Part shown: positions 23,076 through 34,570 of the stretch, in pieces
Position numbering within the stretch: position 1 is the stretch's first letter
Layout of the letters: each line of letters opens with the position of its first letter
NCBI GenBank assembly: GCA_034440615.1
Contig: JAOTOM010003985.1
Location: forward strand, 111,001 to 175,000
Reading direction: 5' to 3'
From: Ashinkailepas kermadecensis
Lineage: Eukaryota; Arthropoda; Thecostraca; Neolepadidae
DNA length: 64,000 nt
Program-made: the position numbers and the translations under genes
The notes under the pieces: model-generated
The model's database searches: none
What the model was told of the DNA's origin: nothing
Seen by the model: only the letters and a program-made list of their open reading frames with translations

Positions 23076-24870
23076 ATCCGCCTGTGCCTGTGAGGCCACA
23101 CAAACACAGTCCGTTTATAGATTGACGTCACATCGACTGGGCTCACCTTAAAATGCACACTTGCGACGCACGTACAGGCGTGTGGCCTGTACAGAAGTGA
23201 CGGCGTCCATTGAGGTGCCTCACTTCAACACAGGCGGCACGGTGCGATTTCCTACTTTTTCGGGAGCCATGTGTCGCCTTTATTAACGGCAGGTTTGTGA
23301 TCTGGACACCGGAAACAGCGCTGGGCCGTCCACAGTTGGCTGCGTGCCGAACCATTAGGCCTGTGCCGTGACAGGTGTGGCCTCCGTGCGCCGTGCCTCG
23401 TATATCATGCTGCAGCTGCATCCACGAGACGGAAGACCCGTTTGGACGCGCACAACACTAGCAAAAAAGAACCAACAGTTGCACATAACCCGCAATCAGG
23501 TGCAGAATTAGAATCGCTAAAAAAATACGTTTCCGGTTCTCGAATGTGCTACGTGAGAACGATTATCATTCGTAATCGTAGGCGCAGTTTTTTACGTAAT
23601 TCAGACGGCGTGAGTGAGCGAGCGAACGAACACAATCTTACGATACCAATTCAACCTCGATCTTGTTTGGCTCAAAGAGTTTTAAAGATTTCTCTTGATT
23701 AAGCCACTGATTATGTAAAGCTAAATGTCAAAATAATTGTATTGAAACAATGCATTGATAAGGCTATGGTAGAATGCATCAAAGATTCTATCTCATGAGA
23801 TACAGAACAAAATATTGAGGTATACGGTCTTTGATGTGATCGATTAGACCCAAATTTACATGTGGATATATACCCACTCATCTCTGTGCGAAGGACAGTC
23901 TATCGAAAATGAATTTCAAGAAAGAATATACGAAAAGCAAAATGGTTCCTGGATGGATGATCGCCACAAATTACACAGTCTCTCTGGCACGGTCTAACCG
24001 TGGGCGTTAACTGCCAGGGCACATCCGTTTCCCCGCAAACTGATTAATCATAGCGCCGTTAAAAAAAATATTGATGGGTCTTGGTCTCAACCCATATATG
24101 ATACATCCTGATACGATTCTCCAACCAAGTGAGCAAGTGCAATTCATGTGCTATGGCACGTCAATTTTACTTCAATTAAAAACCAAGGGAAGAAAAATAC
24201 GCACTGGGTGATAATCGCCACAAACCAGAACAACCGCAGCCGAGCATCAACTTAGACTTTGACCGGCTGAAGAGAATCGGTGCCACCGCCCACCTGGCGG
24301 TAAGCTGGCAGAAGAACGGAGTCTGTCCAACCTCCAGGCACAGAGAACGAGAAATCGGACAGACGAAACTTGCGACGCTCACTCACGACCCTTGGCATCA
24401 TGTATTGCATGCCTTCACTAGCACATATTACTGGTAACCTTATGTTGGAAGCCTACAGTTAACGGTATGCAGAGAAGATTTGGTGGTGCTTAAGCGGTTG
24501 AAACTATGTGGTAAGTTTGGTCCACACATGATTAGTTGAGAATGGAAAATAGATTGTACAATTTATTGCAAACTAAATTGTATAATAATTTGTAAAACGC
24601 TGCAATCACTGGGCACGCAGTGTTCGGCATGCTGCCTTGCTTAATCCTTCCCAGAGTTAACCCCAGGTCCGATCAATTCTCCATCGCATGTACGCCAACT
24701 AAGCTAGCTTTATGCTTAGGTGATGCTAAACAGCTAAGCATGCTTAGCTGTTTTCGACCAATTTGGGTGTCCTGCACACTATACGGGACCAATCTGGGTG
24801 TCCTGCACCCCACACAGTGCCCTAGACTGCATTGTGTGGGGCTACGCAACTCCACCCTACACATTGCCCG
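23076..24870. other. No feature seen
   Basis: Several frames of 60-90 codons on both strands match nothing I recognise. No tandem or inverted repeat of note was seen. Confidence 0.5.
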
Positions 24871-25762
24871 CGCGCTCTAGCCAGCGCGCGGGCACACCAC
24901 AGCCAGCGCCGTGGTGTGCTGGACTAGCCAGCGCTGTAGTGTGCTGGACTAGCCAGCGCTGCCGTGGACTAGCCAGCGCTGTGGTGTGCTGGACTAGCCA
25001 GCGCTGTGGTGTGCTAGACTAGCCAGCGCTGCTGTGGTTAGCTAGCGCTGTGGTGTGTTGGACTAGCCCGCGCTGTGGTGTGCTGGACTAGCCAGCGCTG
25101 CTGTGGACTAGCCAGTGCTGTGGTGTGCTAGACTAGCCAGCGCTGTCATGTGCTGGACTAGCCAACGCTGTGGTGAGTTGAACTAGCCAGCGTTGAGGTG
25201 GACTAGCCAGTGCTGTGATGGACTAGCCAGCGCTGTGGTGAGTTGGACTAGCCAGTGCTGTGATGGACTAGCCAGTGCTGTGGTGGACTAGCCAGCGCTG
25301 TGGTGGACTAGCCAGCGCTGTAGTGATTTGGGCTAGCCAGCGTTGTGGTGAGTTGGACTAGCCAGCGCTGTGGTGAGTTTGACTAGCCAGTGCTGTGCTG
25401 GACTAGCCAATGCTGTGGTGAGTTGGACTAGCCAGCGCTGTGGTGGACTAGCCAGTGCTGTGATGGACTAGCCAGCGCTGTAGTGTGCTGGACTAGCCAG
25501 TGCTGTGGTGGACTAGCCAGCGCTGTGGTGTGCTGGACTAGCCAGCGCTGTGGTGGAATAGCCAGCGCTGTGGGGTGCTGGACTAGCCAGCGCTGTGGTG
25601 GACTAGCCAGTGCTGTGATGGACTAGCCAGCGCTGTAGCGTGCTGGATTAGCCAGTGCTGTGGTGGACTATAGACAGCGCTGTGGTGAGGTGGACTAGCC
25701 AGCGCTGTGGTGGACTAGCCAGCGCTGTAGTGATTTGGACTAGCCAGCGCCGTGGTGAGTTG
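24871..25762. repeat. Compound 20/25-bp minisatellite, about 38 units
   Basis: The core is GGACTAGCCAGCGCTGTGGT. Some units add GTGCT or GAGTT before the next core, so 20- and 25-base periods mix irregularly. Point variants (CAGTGCTG, AACGCTG) are scattered. Confidence 0.95.
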
Positions 25763-25934
25763 GAAGTGCGTCACACTTGTCAGCATGGCTTCACGCGTGA
25801 CAGTTGAGTGGGAAATCAGATTCCGTCATCCCGCCTGTCATCACCATTGTCTTGTGCAGTCCGACCAGTTACGCCGACGAACAGCCAGATTCCTGCAGTT
25901 GATATGCCTTGCCGCTGCATTCAAATGCCCACAG

Positions 25935-26193
25935 CACTGCTGTTGGTGCATTTCCCTACGGCCAACGCATTACGTACGCAATTGTTGATTATCGTCGATT
26001 GAAGCACATACCACATGTGAAGGCAGCGATCAAGCAGCAGGCGTCGAAATGCGGAGAACAGATCGATGTGGAATTTGACGAGAAGTCGCAGATTGTTTGG
26101 TTGCATTGTGAGCCAAAATGGCCAGAAATATATGAAAGACAGTCGTTACGCCCGGTTACAAAAGAATCGCCAATGTATCTGGTCTCGGTTTGA
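25935..26193 (+). CDS. Possible terminal exon between two minisatellites, product unknown
   Basis: After an acceptor-like aaatgcccacag one frame is open for about 85 codons to TGA. It reads AVGAFPYGQRITYAIVDYRR, then LKHIPHVKAAIKQQASKCGE, then QIDVEFDEKSQIVWLHCEPK. The amino-acid mix is that of a folded soluble protein, unlike the repeat-derived frames on both sides. I do not recognise a family. There is no ATG at its start, so an upstream exon would be needed. Confidence 0.33.
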
Positions 26194-26224
26194 CACATCT
26201 CCACGCAGAATGTTTAGCAAGACT

Positions 26225-26965
26225 CGGCAGAAGGTGTCGTAGTGTGTTTCTGCGCCAGGTGTGAGTGATCCTGGCGGTGTCGGTCACCTCTGTCGCCGTG
26301 TGTTTCTCCGCCAGGTGTGAGTGATCCTGTTGGTGTCGGTCACCTCTGTCTCCGTGTGTTTCTCCGCCAGGTGTGAGTGATCCTGGGGCGTCGGTCGCCT
26401 CTGTCGCCTTGTGTTTCTCCGCCAGGTGTGAGTGTCGCCGTATTGCTTTCCCGCCAGGTGTGAGTGACCCTGGCGGTGTCGGTCGCCTCTGTCACCGTGT
26501 GTTTCTCCGCCAGGTGTGAGTGTCTCCGTGTGTTTCTCCGCCCGGTGTGAGTGATCCTGGGGCGTCGGTCGCCTCTGTCGCCTTGTGTTTCTCCGCCAGG
26601 TGTGAGTGTCGCCGTATTGCTTTCCCACCAGGTGTGAGTGACCCTGGCGGTGTCGGTCGCCTCTGTCACCGTGTGTTTCTCCGCCAGGTGTGAGTGTCGC
26701 CGTGTGTTTCTCCGCCATGTGTGAGTGTCGCCGTGTGTTTCTCCGCCATGTGTGAGTGATCCTGGGCGTCGGTCGCCTCTCGCCTTGTGTTTTCCGCAGG
26801 TGTGAGTGTCGCGTTTTTCCCGGGTGGGGGTTTTTTGTGTGTTTCTCCGCCATGTGTGAGTGTCGCCGTGTGTTTCTCCGCCAGGTGTGAGTGTCGCCGT
26901 GTGTTTCTCCGCCAGGTGTGAGTGTCGCCGTGCGCTTCTCAGCCAGGTGTGAGTGACCCTGGCGG
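26225..26965. repeat. 30-bp minisatellite with longer compound units
   Basis: The core CCGTGTGTTTCTCCGCCAGG / TGTGAGTGTCG alternates with an extended form carrying GATCCTGGGGCGTCGGTCGCC. The stretch 26763-26840 is ragged, with dropped bases and a G/T run, and may be sequencing or assembly noise. The long minus-strand Thr/Arg/His-rich frames across it are repeat by-products. Confidence 0.93.
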
Positions 26966-27057
26966 TGTCGGTCGCCTTTGTCGCCGTGTTCCAGTGACAG
27001 CCGCGACAGCCTGGTCACAAACTCGGCATCTGACACCACCAGCGGAGTGTTTGCGCA

Positions 27058-27130
27058 GTCGGAGCGACAGTCACCAGTCGGAGCGACAGTCACCAGTCGG
27101 AGCGACAGTCACCAGTCGGAGCGACAGTCG
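27058..27130. repeat. 19-bp tandem repeat, four copies
   Basis: GGAGCGACAGTCACCAGTC is repeated perfectly, with the last copy ending in GCAG at the 5' edge of the LINE end. Confidence 0.92.
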
Positions 27131-27132
27131 CA

Positions 27133-27436
27133 GATGGATGGATTCAACACCTTCCTTCGGGATGTGATACTGATGAGATTGTCTATGGTAGCACAATGGG
27201 TATGATGGGAGGAGTTTGTAATTGTTCAGTGTGTTATGCAATAGCAAGTGAATGGTGCTAGATAGGCTGGGATACATAGCTCCCTGGGAACTTGAGATAA
27301 GGGATTGAGTGGGGTGAGAGTATGTACATTTCTAGTACCTTTTCTAGATAGGCTTAACCCAGATGGGCCCCTGTGGCTCTTATTAAACCTTAACACTTTA
27401 TGACTTTATGACTTTATGACTTTATGACTTTATGAC
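27133..27436 (+). mobile_element. Second copy of the CR1-type LINE, 3' end only
   Basis: Shares with the reverse complement of 57607-57900 the blocks GGATTCAACACCTTCC, TGTCTATGGTAGCACAATG, TTCTAGATAGGCTTAACCC and AGATGGGCCCCTGTGGC. It ends in six copies of the 8-bp unit ACTTTATG. Only the 3'UTR is present. It sits between the 26.2-kb and 27.5-kb minisatellites. Confidence 0.85.
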
Positions 27437-27494
27437 AGTCACCGGCCAACGTCCATCCGTTCGGCTGTCATGCCGACGGCCTGATTGTTCGCGG

Positions 27495-27895
27495 CTGGCG
27501 ACATGTCACACACCACCTGAGGCTGGTGACAGAGCCGGAGTGGTGCGCCACACACCACCTGAGGCTGGTGACAGAGCCGGAGTGGTGCGCCACACACCAC
27601 CTGAGGATGGTGACAGAGCTGGAGTGGTACGTCACACCACCTGAGGCTGGTGACAGAGCCGGAGTGGTGCGCCACACACCACCTGAGGATGGTGACAGAG
27701 CCGGAGTGGTGCGCCACACACCACCTGAGGATGGTGACAGAGCTGGAGTGGTACGTCACACCACCTGAGGCTGGTGACAGAGCCGGAGTGGTGCGCCACA
27801 CACCACCTGAGGATGGTGACAGAGCCGGAGTGGTGCGTCGCACACCACCTGAGGCTGGTGACAGAGCTGGAGTGGTGCGTCACACCACCCGTGGC
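27495..27895. repeat. 42-bp minisatellite, about 10 copies
   Basis: The unit contains CACCTGAGGCTGGTGACAGA and GCCGGAGTGGTGCGCCACACAC. Every third copy or so is two to four bases shorter (GGAGTGGTACGTCACAC). Because 42 is a multiple of 3, frames across it read as 14-residue repeats. Confidence 0.95.
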
Positions 27896-28414
27896 TGCGT
27901 GGTGCCCAGGTGTGCCCCTCCACCTAGTACCGCAGATGGAGCCGCATCCCCACCTCCTGGTTCCGCAGATGGAGCAATAGAGCAGCATCCCGAACACCTG
28001 ATGATGCAGGTGGCATCCCGCCCCCGCTCTCACACCCGGTGCAGCAGACAGAGCAGCACCCTCACCACATCGCGTGCGAGTGATCGATGATGTACGACCG
28101 CCGACCGGTCAGGTGACGGACCGCATTGAGTGCGTACACTTGACCGTGCGCAGGTGGGCGGGCGCGCCGATGCCGCCGCGCGCAACGCGCCCGCAAAAAG
28201 CACGCTGTAAGCTAGCAGACGACGGCCGAGGCTGAAGTTCAGGGTCACGCTCGCCCGCCGTCGCACGGTAATCGGTTTTGCTGTTTGCTGGCCGCCGTGT
28301 GGCTCAAGGGTGGGAGGGTGCGGGAAACGAGCGGGTACCCTGCCGTCTCACGCCACGCCTTCCACGTGGTGGCTGAGGTCGAATGTACGGCCGTCAGCCA
28401 CCACGCACAGTCAA

Positions 28415-28530
28415 CGCCCCTATTGACGCCTAGTGCTGGTGTAGTCGCACGGTCAACGCCCCAAATGACGCCCCATGCTGGTGTACTCGTTCGGTCAACG
28501 CCCCTTGTAGCGCCTTATGCTGGTGAATAC
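28415..28530. repeat. 52-bp tandem repeat, three copies
   Basis: Each copy has GGTCAACGCCCC, a short variable stretch and TGCTGGTG. It lies just before a promoter-like cluster. Sequence 27896-28414 is GC-rich with frames that look compositional. Confidence 0.75.
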
Positions 28531-28549
28531 GTGCTGAGTGTGAGCTTGG

Positions 28550-28620
28550 TTCGTGACGTCTAGCCATTGGTCAGGGCTATATAAAATAAATGACGGGTGT
28601 TTGCACTGTAGGATAATCCA
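28550..28620 (+). promoter_or_regulatory. Promoter-like cluster: CRE, inverted CCAAT, TATA box
   Basis: GTGACGTC at 28552-28559, CCATTGGTCA at 28563-28572 and GGCTATATAAAATAAATGAC from 28574 form the order of a TATA-type RNA polymerase II core promoter. A start site would fall near 28605-28615. What lies downstream is the 76-bp minisatellite, with no recognised coding exon. Seen: motifs and spacing. Inferred: promoter function. Confidence 0.4.
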
Positions 28621-28667
28621 CACAAGCCAGTATCAGTGGCTGCCCCGCATGCTTCATCCATTCGGAT

Positions 28668-29380
28668 CACTAGTGCCTCTCACAGTACAAGCTGGAGTCT
28701 CACTGGTCACGCAGTTGTCACCCCGTGCTGCCTCACCGCGCACCACTGGTGCCTCTCACAGTACAGGCTGCAGTCTCACTGGTCACGCAGTGAGCGGCCG
28801 GTGCTGTCTCCCCGTGCACCACTGGTGCCTCTCACAGTACAGGCTGCAGTCTCACTAGTCACGCAGTGAGCGGTCACTGTTGTCTCCCCGTGCACCACTG
28901 GTGCCTCTCACAGTACAGGCTGCAGTCTCACTGGTCACGCAGTGAGCGGCCAGTGCTGTCTCCCCGTGCACCACTGGTGCCTCTCACAGTACAGGCTGCA
29001 GTCTCACTGGTCACGCAGTGAGCGGCCAGTGCTGTCTCCCCGTGCACCACTGGTGCCTCTCACAGTACAGGCTGCAGTCTCACTGGTCAGGCAGTGAGCG
29101 GCCAGTGCTGTCTCCCCGTGCACCACTGGTGCCTCTCACAGTACAGGCTGCAGTCTCACTGGTCACGCAGTGAGCGGCCGGTGCTTCTTTTCCTACATGG
29201 CTGTAAGACTGGCACGCAGTTGTCCCGTGCTGTCTCCCCGAGCACCACTGGTGCCTCTCACAGTACAGGCTGCAGTCTCACTGGCCACGCAGTGAGCGGC
29301 CAGTGCTGTCTCCCCGTGCACCACTGGTGCCTCTCACAGTACAGACTGGAGTCTCACTGGTCACACAGTGAGCGGCCCGT
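28668..29380. repeat. 76-bp minisatellite, about 9 copies
   Basis: The unit has CCACTGGTGCCTCTCACAG, TACAGGCTGCAGTCTCACTGG, TCACGCAGTGAGCGGCCAG and TGCTGTCTCCCCGTGCA. One irregular copy at 29185-29245 carries a foreign CTTTTCCTACATGGCTGTAAG. Copies are nearly identical. Confidence 0.97.
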
Positions 29381-29995
29381 GCGCACTCCCCTGCCGCACA
29401 GCCTGCGTCATATATTATATGTTGGCCTGGGCGATGGCAAGATACCACAATCCAGGTGCAAACAAAACATAAATTGCATGCGTTGCAGCGCCCTACAACG
29501 GCTATGGTATGCTGGAGGCGATCGCAGGGTGCTTCATTCGCACACGGTAATGATAATAACTTTGTGAGTCATAGCATGTGTCAGACATTTCATTAAATGC
29601 GTGAAGTGTAGCTGCCTGAGACCATATGCGCTGCACGACGGTGGTCGCACTGTAGTGGCCGAGTCTTAGCAAACTTACTTCCCAGGCGGTGAATTCCAGC
29701 CGACATGCCGCTATGGCGATTTCATGCGCACATGCAGCCGAAAGTGAGACGTAATACCAATATGTGGAGCAGCAGTGTTTTGAATGTTTTCGCACCCACT
29801 GCGAGTGTTTCAAAGGAGTGATGCCTACCAGATGATGTTGCCTATGTTTTCAAGAGCTGTGGGATACCAAATAAGACAGCCGCATAGCCATGGCTTAGCC
29901 ATCGTTCGTCCAGGGAGAGGAGTTGTGGTTGCACACTTCTCCCCCCCCCATCTTTTGATTTTTTACCGAGCAAAGACAAACGGCACGTCACCTCA

Positions 29996-30336
29996 CTGCC
30001 CGCTGCCTCAACATAGCTGATGGCTCGTCACCACCGCTGCCTCGACATAGCTGATGGCACGTCACCGCCGCTGCCTCGACATAGCTGATGGCACGTCACC
30101 GCCGCTGCCTCGACATAGCTGATGGCACGTCACCACCGCTGCCTCGACATAGCTGATGGCACGTCACCGCCGCTGCCTCGACATAGCTGATGGCACGTCA
30201 CCACCGCTGCCTCGGCATAGCTGATGGCACGTCACCGCCGCTGCCTCGACATAGCTGATGACACGTCACCACCGCTGCCTCGGCATAGCTGATGGTACGT
30301 CACCGCCGCTGCCTCGACATAGCTGATGGCACGTCC
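29996..30336. repeat. 34-bp minisatellite, 10 copies
   Basis: CTGATGGCACGTCACCGCC and GCTGCCTCGACATAG repeat almost perfectly. The CCGCC/CCACC variants alternate in part, suggesting two-unit duplications. Sequence 29381-29995 shows nothing. Confidence 0.97.
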
Positions 30337-30578
30337 TTTGACAACATTAGCATCAACTATGGAATACAAAGTTCAAGATATCATATCAAGTCACTGACAT
30401 ATGACATCATAAGCGGGAATACGTTAGGCCGTTCTTCACTAAAACCTCGAATTGTGCTCAATTTATCTGATATATTTATTCCATTTAAGATTAGATAGCA
30501 TTACTGTTATTATTTATTGCTATTATTATTCCATTACATTTATCGCACCAAAGTCACCGACGTTGGGTTTGGAAGGAC

Positions 30579-30740
30579 ATGGGCAACTCAGCTAGCCTGT
30601 CATTATTGACTATTTCAAGGTCATCCCAGGTCGAAGACCTAACGGACTCCAATGTACGTTTTCGCGATATGAGTTACTCTGGAGTTCATTTGGACGCTAA
30701 GACTGAAGTTGGTGTCTACATTTACTCTTGGGTACTATAA
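30579..30740 (+). CDS. Small 53-codon ORF with a possible myristoylation start
   Basis: ATG at 30579 opens MGNSASLSLLTISRSS, then QVEDLTDSNVRFRDMSYSG, to TAA. MGNSAS fits an N-myristoylation signal. No homologue recognised and no expression signals seen, so this is a weak candidate. The rest of 30337-31080 shows nothing. Confidence 0.18.
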   Translation: MGNSASLSLLTISRSSQVEDLTDSNVRFRDMSYSGVHLDAKTEVGVYIYSWVL

Positions 30741-31081
30741 AATAGTGTTTTCGGGCACTATTTCGGAAGTGCTTAGAATGGGGCCAACACTTGTACCTTA
30801 ACTGACCCTTCGTGGCCCGAAGTGTAGCAAGTTGCACATGGTTAGTATACCAAGGTACAATAATACCATGGTGTAAATGTGAAGCGCATGTCTGCTATGT
30901 ATTGGTTTCACCCAGAGAACGTTTCAACCTGAAGCTTTCCGAATCTGTATACAAATTGACTTGTAAATCACCTGAAGGGTCACCCAGTGACTCAAAGTAA
31001 GAATATGTGTGGGGGGATGGGTATAATCGCGAGGCCTTGTGTCGAGAAGGACACTGGTGTTTGTGTCATGTCGCTAACTCC

Positions 31082-31384
<303 letters not shown>

Positions 31385-32130
31385 GTGTAAATATTTGGTG
31401 GCATAGCACTCCGTCCCGGTGCACTGGTGAAGGTTGTAAAGTGCCGTCCGCGGGCGAGGGTTAATCATCCGATCCGGTCGATTGAAGTAACACCGCAGTC
31501 GAATAAATGTACGCTTTCAAACGCTCCATCGATACATTCCGATTTTAGCGAACCGTATATTCATACTCAACGTACGCTCAGCTTTTCGAGTAGTATGCAT
31601 GTTTGTATCATTGCCGGCGAGGCCCTTCGAGACTTCACAGCAGGTAATATTTACGAAAAGCGCCAAGTATCCGCCAACATTGTATCGGTGGTGTCATTTC
31701 CACAACCCCGACCTCCACTCCATCCCGATTTAGTGCATACTCATAGCTTGACAACCGATTGGGTGTGTATACGTGTCAGCGATTTTCTACATCATATTTT
31801 TACCCAAAATCCCTGATGCGAAAGCTCCTGGTACTGATATCCACGAGGTTTACATGCTTTAGTAGGTAACCTATTTGTGTTTGAGGAAATGTACGTTTTG
31901 TACGTTTCACATAAATAATATTTTGGGCATATTTCGAAACCGCACGATGTATTTTCCCTTTGTAAAATAATAATACTTTCAATGCAAAATAAAAGTTGTG
32001 ATTCATCATGCTTATGTGTATTCATTTTTCCGCTTACCTGAAATAATATTCTCATTTCTTGAGTGTCCACTCGACGACTGACACCTTGCTTCCATTTTAA
32101 TTTCGGTGGTTTCTCTGCCTAAAGATCACG

Positions 32131-32937
32131 ATGCGCCTTGGTGAGGTACGTGTAGCCGACGACCGTGACTTCGAGGAATTGGCATATTTGGTTGATAACT
32201 TGGACGGTTGGAAACTAGAATACTTGAAAGCGCCAACCAAGATATGGGGCAAGCAGACCGCTAACTCCGACTTCCACCTGCTCAAAGTGAAAACCATGTT
32301 CAGCGACGTGGAGGCGGAGAACCTTTACGACGTTCTGCACGACAGCGAATACCGGCGCACCTGGGACCGCTTCATGCTCGCCTCCAACTCGATCGGCTGT
32401 CTCAACGGCAACAACGAGCTCTGCTACTACGCGGCGCGCTGTCCGGCACCACTGCGCAACCGGGACCTGGTGCTGCTACGCTCGTGGCTGGCCACCGAGT
32501 ACGCCTACTACGTGATGAGCCACTCGGTGTTCCACACGCAGTACCCGCCCCGGCCCGGGTACGTGCGCGCCACCACCCACCTCACCGGCTTCGTGGTGCG
32601 CCCGCTGCATCCGCGCGGCTGTGAGCTACACTACGTGACCCACGCCGAGCCCGGCGGCCGCCTGCCGCCCTGGCTGGTGAACCGGGTCACGCAGCGACTG
32701 ACGCCGGCCATGGTGAACCGCCTGCACCGTGCCGCGCTCGCTTACCCCGCCTGGAAACGCCGACACGGCACGCCCAACAAGCCCTGGCTGTTCCCGGAGC
32801 AGATGAGCTCGGTGCGTGTCGACCTCAGCCTGTGTTGCCGCAGTCCGCTGGAGGAAAGCGAGCCGCCGCCCGACGAGTCTTCCGCCAAGTTGGAGGATCA
32901 CATAGTCGATGACTATTTCGCGTTGGTGGATCGCTAA
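32131..32937 (+). CDS. STARD10-like: STARD10-like START-domain lipid-transfer protein
   Basis: The frame is intact for 268 codons and ends in TAA. START proteins fold into a helix-grip barrel that holds one lipid; vertebrate STARD10 binds phosphatidylcholine and phosphatidylethanolamine and moves them between membranes in the cytosol. The START domain covers about residues 8-222. Diagnostic stretches in family order are DDRDFEEL (10-17), GWKLEY (26-31), LYDVLHDSEYRRTWD (65-79), CPAPLRNRDLVLLRSW (104-119), YPPRPGYVRA (138-147), PPWLVNRV (179-186) and KPWLFPEQ (217-224). The tail (225-268) is acidic and Ser-rich, as in STARD10, where casein kinase 2 acts; a similar site here is inference. There is no signal peptide or membrane segment. 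The ATG has A at -3 and an in-frame TAA lies at 32098-32100. A pyrimidine-rich stretch ending in AAG at 32126 could be an acceptor for a 5'UTR intron. The coding region is a single exon and much more GC-rich than its flanks, so a retrogene is possible, but no poly-A tract or target duplication is visible. Confidence 0.92.
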   Translation: MRLGEVRVADDRDFEELAYLVDNLDGWKLEYLKAPTKIWGKQTANSDFHLLKVKTMFSDVEAENLYDVLHDSEYRRTWDRFMLASNSIGCLNGNNELCYYAARCPAPLRNRDLVLLRSWLATEYAYYVMSHSVFHTQYPPRPGYVRATTHLTGFVVRPLHPRGCELHYVTHAEPGGRLPPWLVNRVTQRLTPAMVNRLHRAALAYPAWKRRHGTPNKPWLFPEQMSSVRVDLSLCCRSPLEESEPPPDESSAKLEDHIVDDYFALVDR

Positions 32938-33088
32938 GTTGGTATGGCAGGCGCGCTCGTGCAGGCTACGGCGTGGTAGGCTGTGTATCCATGTTTATGC
33001 TAGCTCTGCGTTGACAATAGAATCGGTGCTATCTTTTGCAAACCCAAAATATGGATCTTCTTCGATACAAAATTGATTTTAGCACAAA

Positions 33089-33094
33089 AATAAA
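33089..33094 (+). promoter_or_regulatory. Candidate polyadenylation signal of the STARD10-like gene
   Basis: An AATAAA hexamer lies about 150 bases after the STARD10-like stop codon, in an A/T-rich stretch. It is the first canonical signal downstream on this strand. The cleavage site itself cannot be seen. Confidence 0.5.
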
Positions 33095-33624
33095 ATCACA
33101 GTTCCAACGATTCAATATTGTGGGAACCGAAGACGTTTGAAGCCAAGCTTCCTGGCAGCAACACAGGCAAGGGTGGTTTTTAGTGTTCATCCGTGCATAG
33201 GTTGCCTACCACGCCCACTGACCAATTGTACGGGAAGTTAAAGGGGCATGGCATGTCACTGCAAACCATACGGCTTCGGAGGTCCCACTCTAACTATGCT
33301 GACATTTCACGGTACGTTCTGCTGCCGCAAGTCGAAGCAAAAAGCGAGTCCACAATGTTGCATTCACCTATTGTGCAGAAATTCCAGCCGGACAGCGACA
33401 GGATAACTCTGACGTTTGCAATAAGATAAATAACTCAAGCTCAGGCGCTGCGCAAGACGGTAAACAAATGTGGCAGAAGGCCGACCGCCTGGACTATCGT
33501 GGAAACAGCTGTCCAAGTTTCAGTGAGGTGGGTGAAGCCAGGGTAGGCTCACTCCCTAAGCCTTTCCAGATTTTTTTTTATAGAACACTACGCAAGGATA
33601 TACCGGCTGTTGACCTGCTTATGC

Positions 33625-33655
33625 GTAGGGGAGACCGGCGTTAATTGTAACACGA
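33625..33655. repeat. Solo TIR-like end
   Basis: TA followed by GGGGAGACCGGCGTTAATTG resembles the ends of the inverted-repeat elements at 42.5 and 44.3 kb. No partner end (GGTCTCCCC) was found before 34.4 kb. The remainder of 32938-34410 shows no supported feature. Confidence 0.4.
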
Positions 33656-34410
33656 GAAATTGTAACAGAGCCAAGAGCCTCAAATCTGTCCGCATGATGG
33701 CACCGTTTTCATAGCCGGAAGTGATCACATCCCGTGTGGTCTTTCCATAAAAAGCTGGCGCGTCGCTAGCAGGTAAGCGAATAGCTGTCGGTGAAGATTA
33801 TTCCAGGTGGTCTGAGTGGATAGTTTATGTTCAAATGCAATCTTCCAGTATGTTTTGCTTCACAGTTTCAATATTACCATAACCAATACCATCGCTACCT
33901 TAAGTTTCCAGGGGCGTAGGAGCGATTTTGAAGCGGAGAGGTGAGAACGTGACTGTCTTTTGCCCTCTTCCCCTTTTAACCCCCCCCACCATAAAACTCG
34001 AATGTATGCAACTTTTTTCAGCAGCCGAACCATCCTTTTTTATTTTCACAGTCAACGTTGTCAGTCCAGCTGCTCGAACGCTTAGCCACTGCTCTTCCCA
34101 TGCCCATGTACTCCCCTGACTGTCCATAACAGCCACAGTACGTGGAGGGCATGTATCGTGAAATAAATCAATAAACTCCTGTTTAGCTCAAACCCCAGCA
34201 ACTGATTCCCCCCCCCTCCCCTCACGTTCCTGTCGCAGAGACTAAACAACGCTTTTCCGCCGTCATTAAATTGTAGGTTTTTACTCCGGTCATATAACTT
34301 ATACACGAGATTGGGAAGCGTCATTTTGCTTGCCGGCATGCACTATTGCATGCACTGTTGTATTGCAATACAACTTCCTGCCACCCGATCTGAAGAAGCT
34401 ACCTGTGCCG

Positions 34411-34419
34411 TGTGTGTGG

Positions 34420-34488
<69 letters not shown>

Positions 34489-34503
34489 AGTGCGTGCGAG
34501 TGC

Positions 34504-34558
<55 letters not shown>

Positions 34559-34570
34559 TGAGTGAGTGAG
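34411..34570. repeat. (TG)n and (TGCG)n microsatellite
   Basis: A TG run, then about ten TGCG units, then another TG run and GAGT units. Frames are artefacts. Confidence 0.97.

Noticed and set aside
26284..27093. 269-codon Thr/Arg/His-rich minus-strand frame
   Set aside because: Entirely generated by the 30-bp minisatellite.
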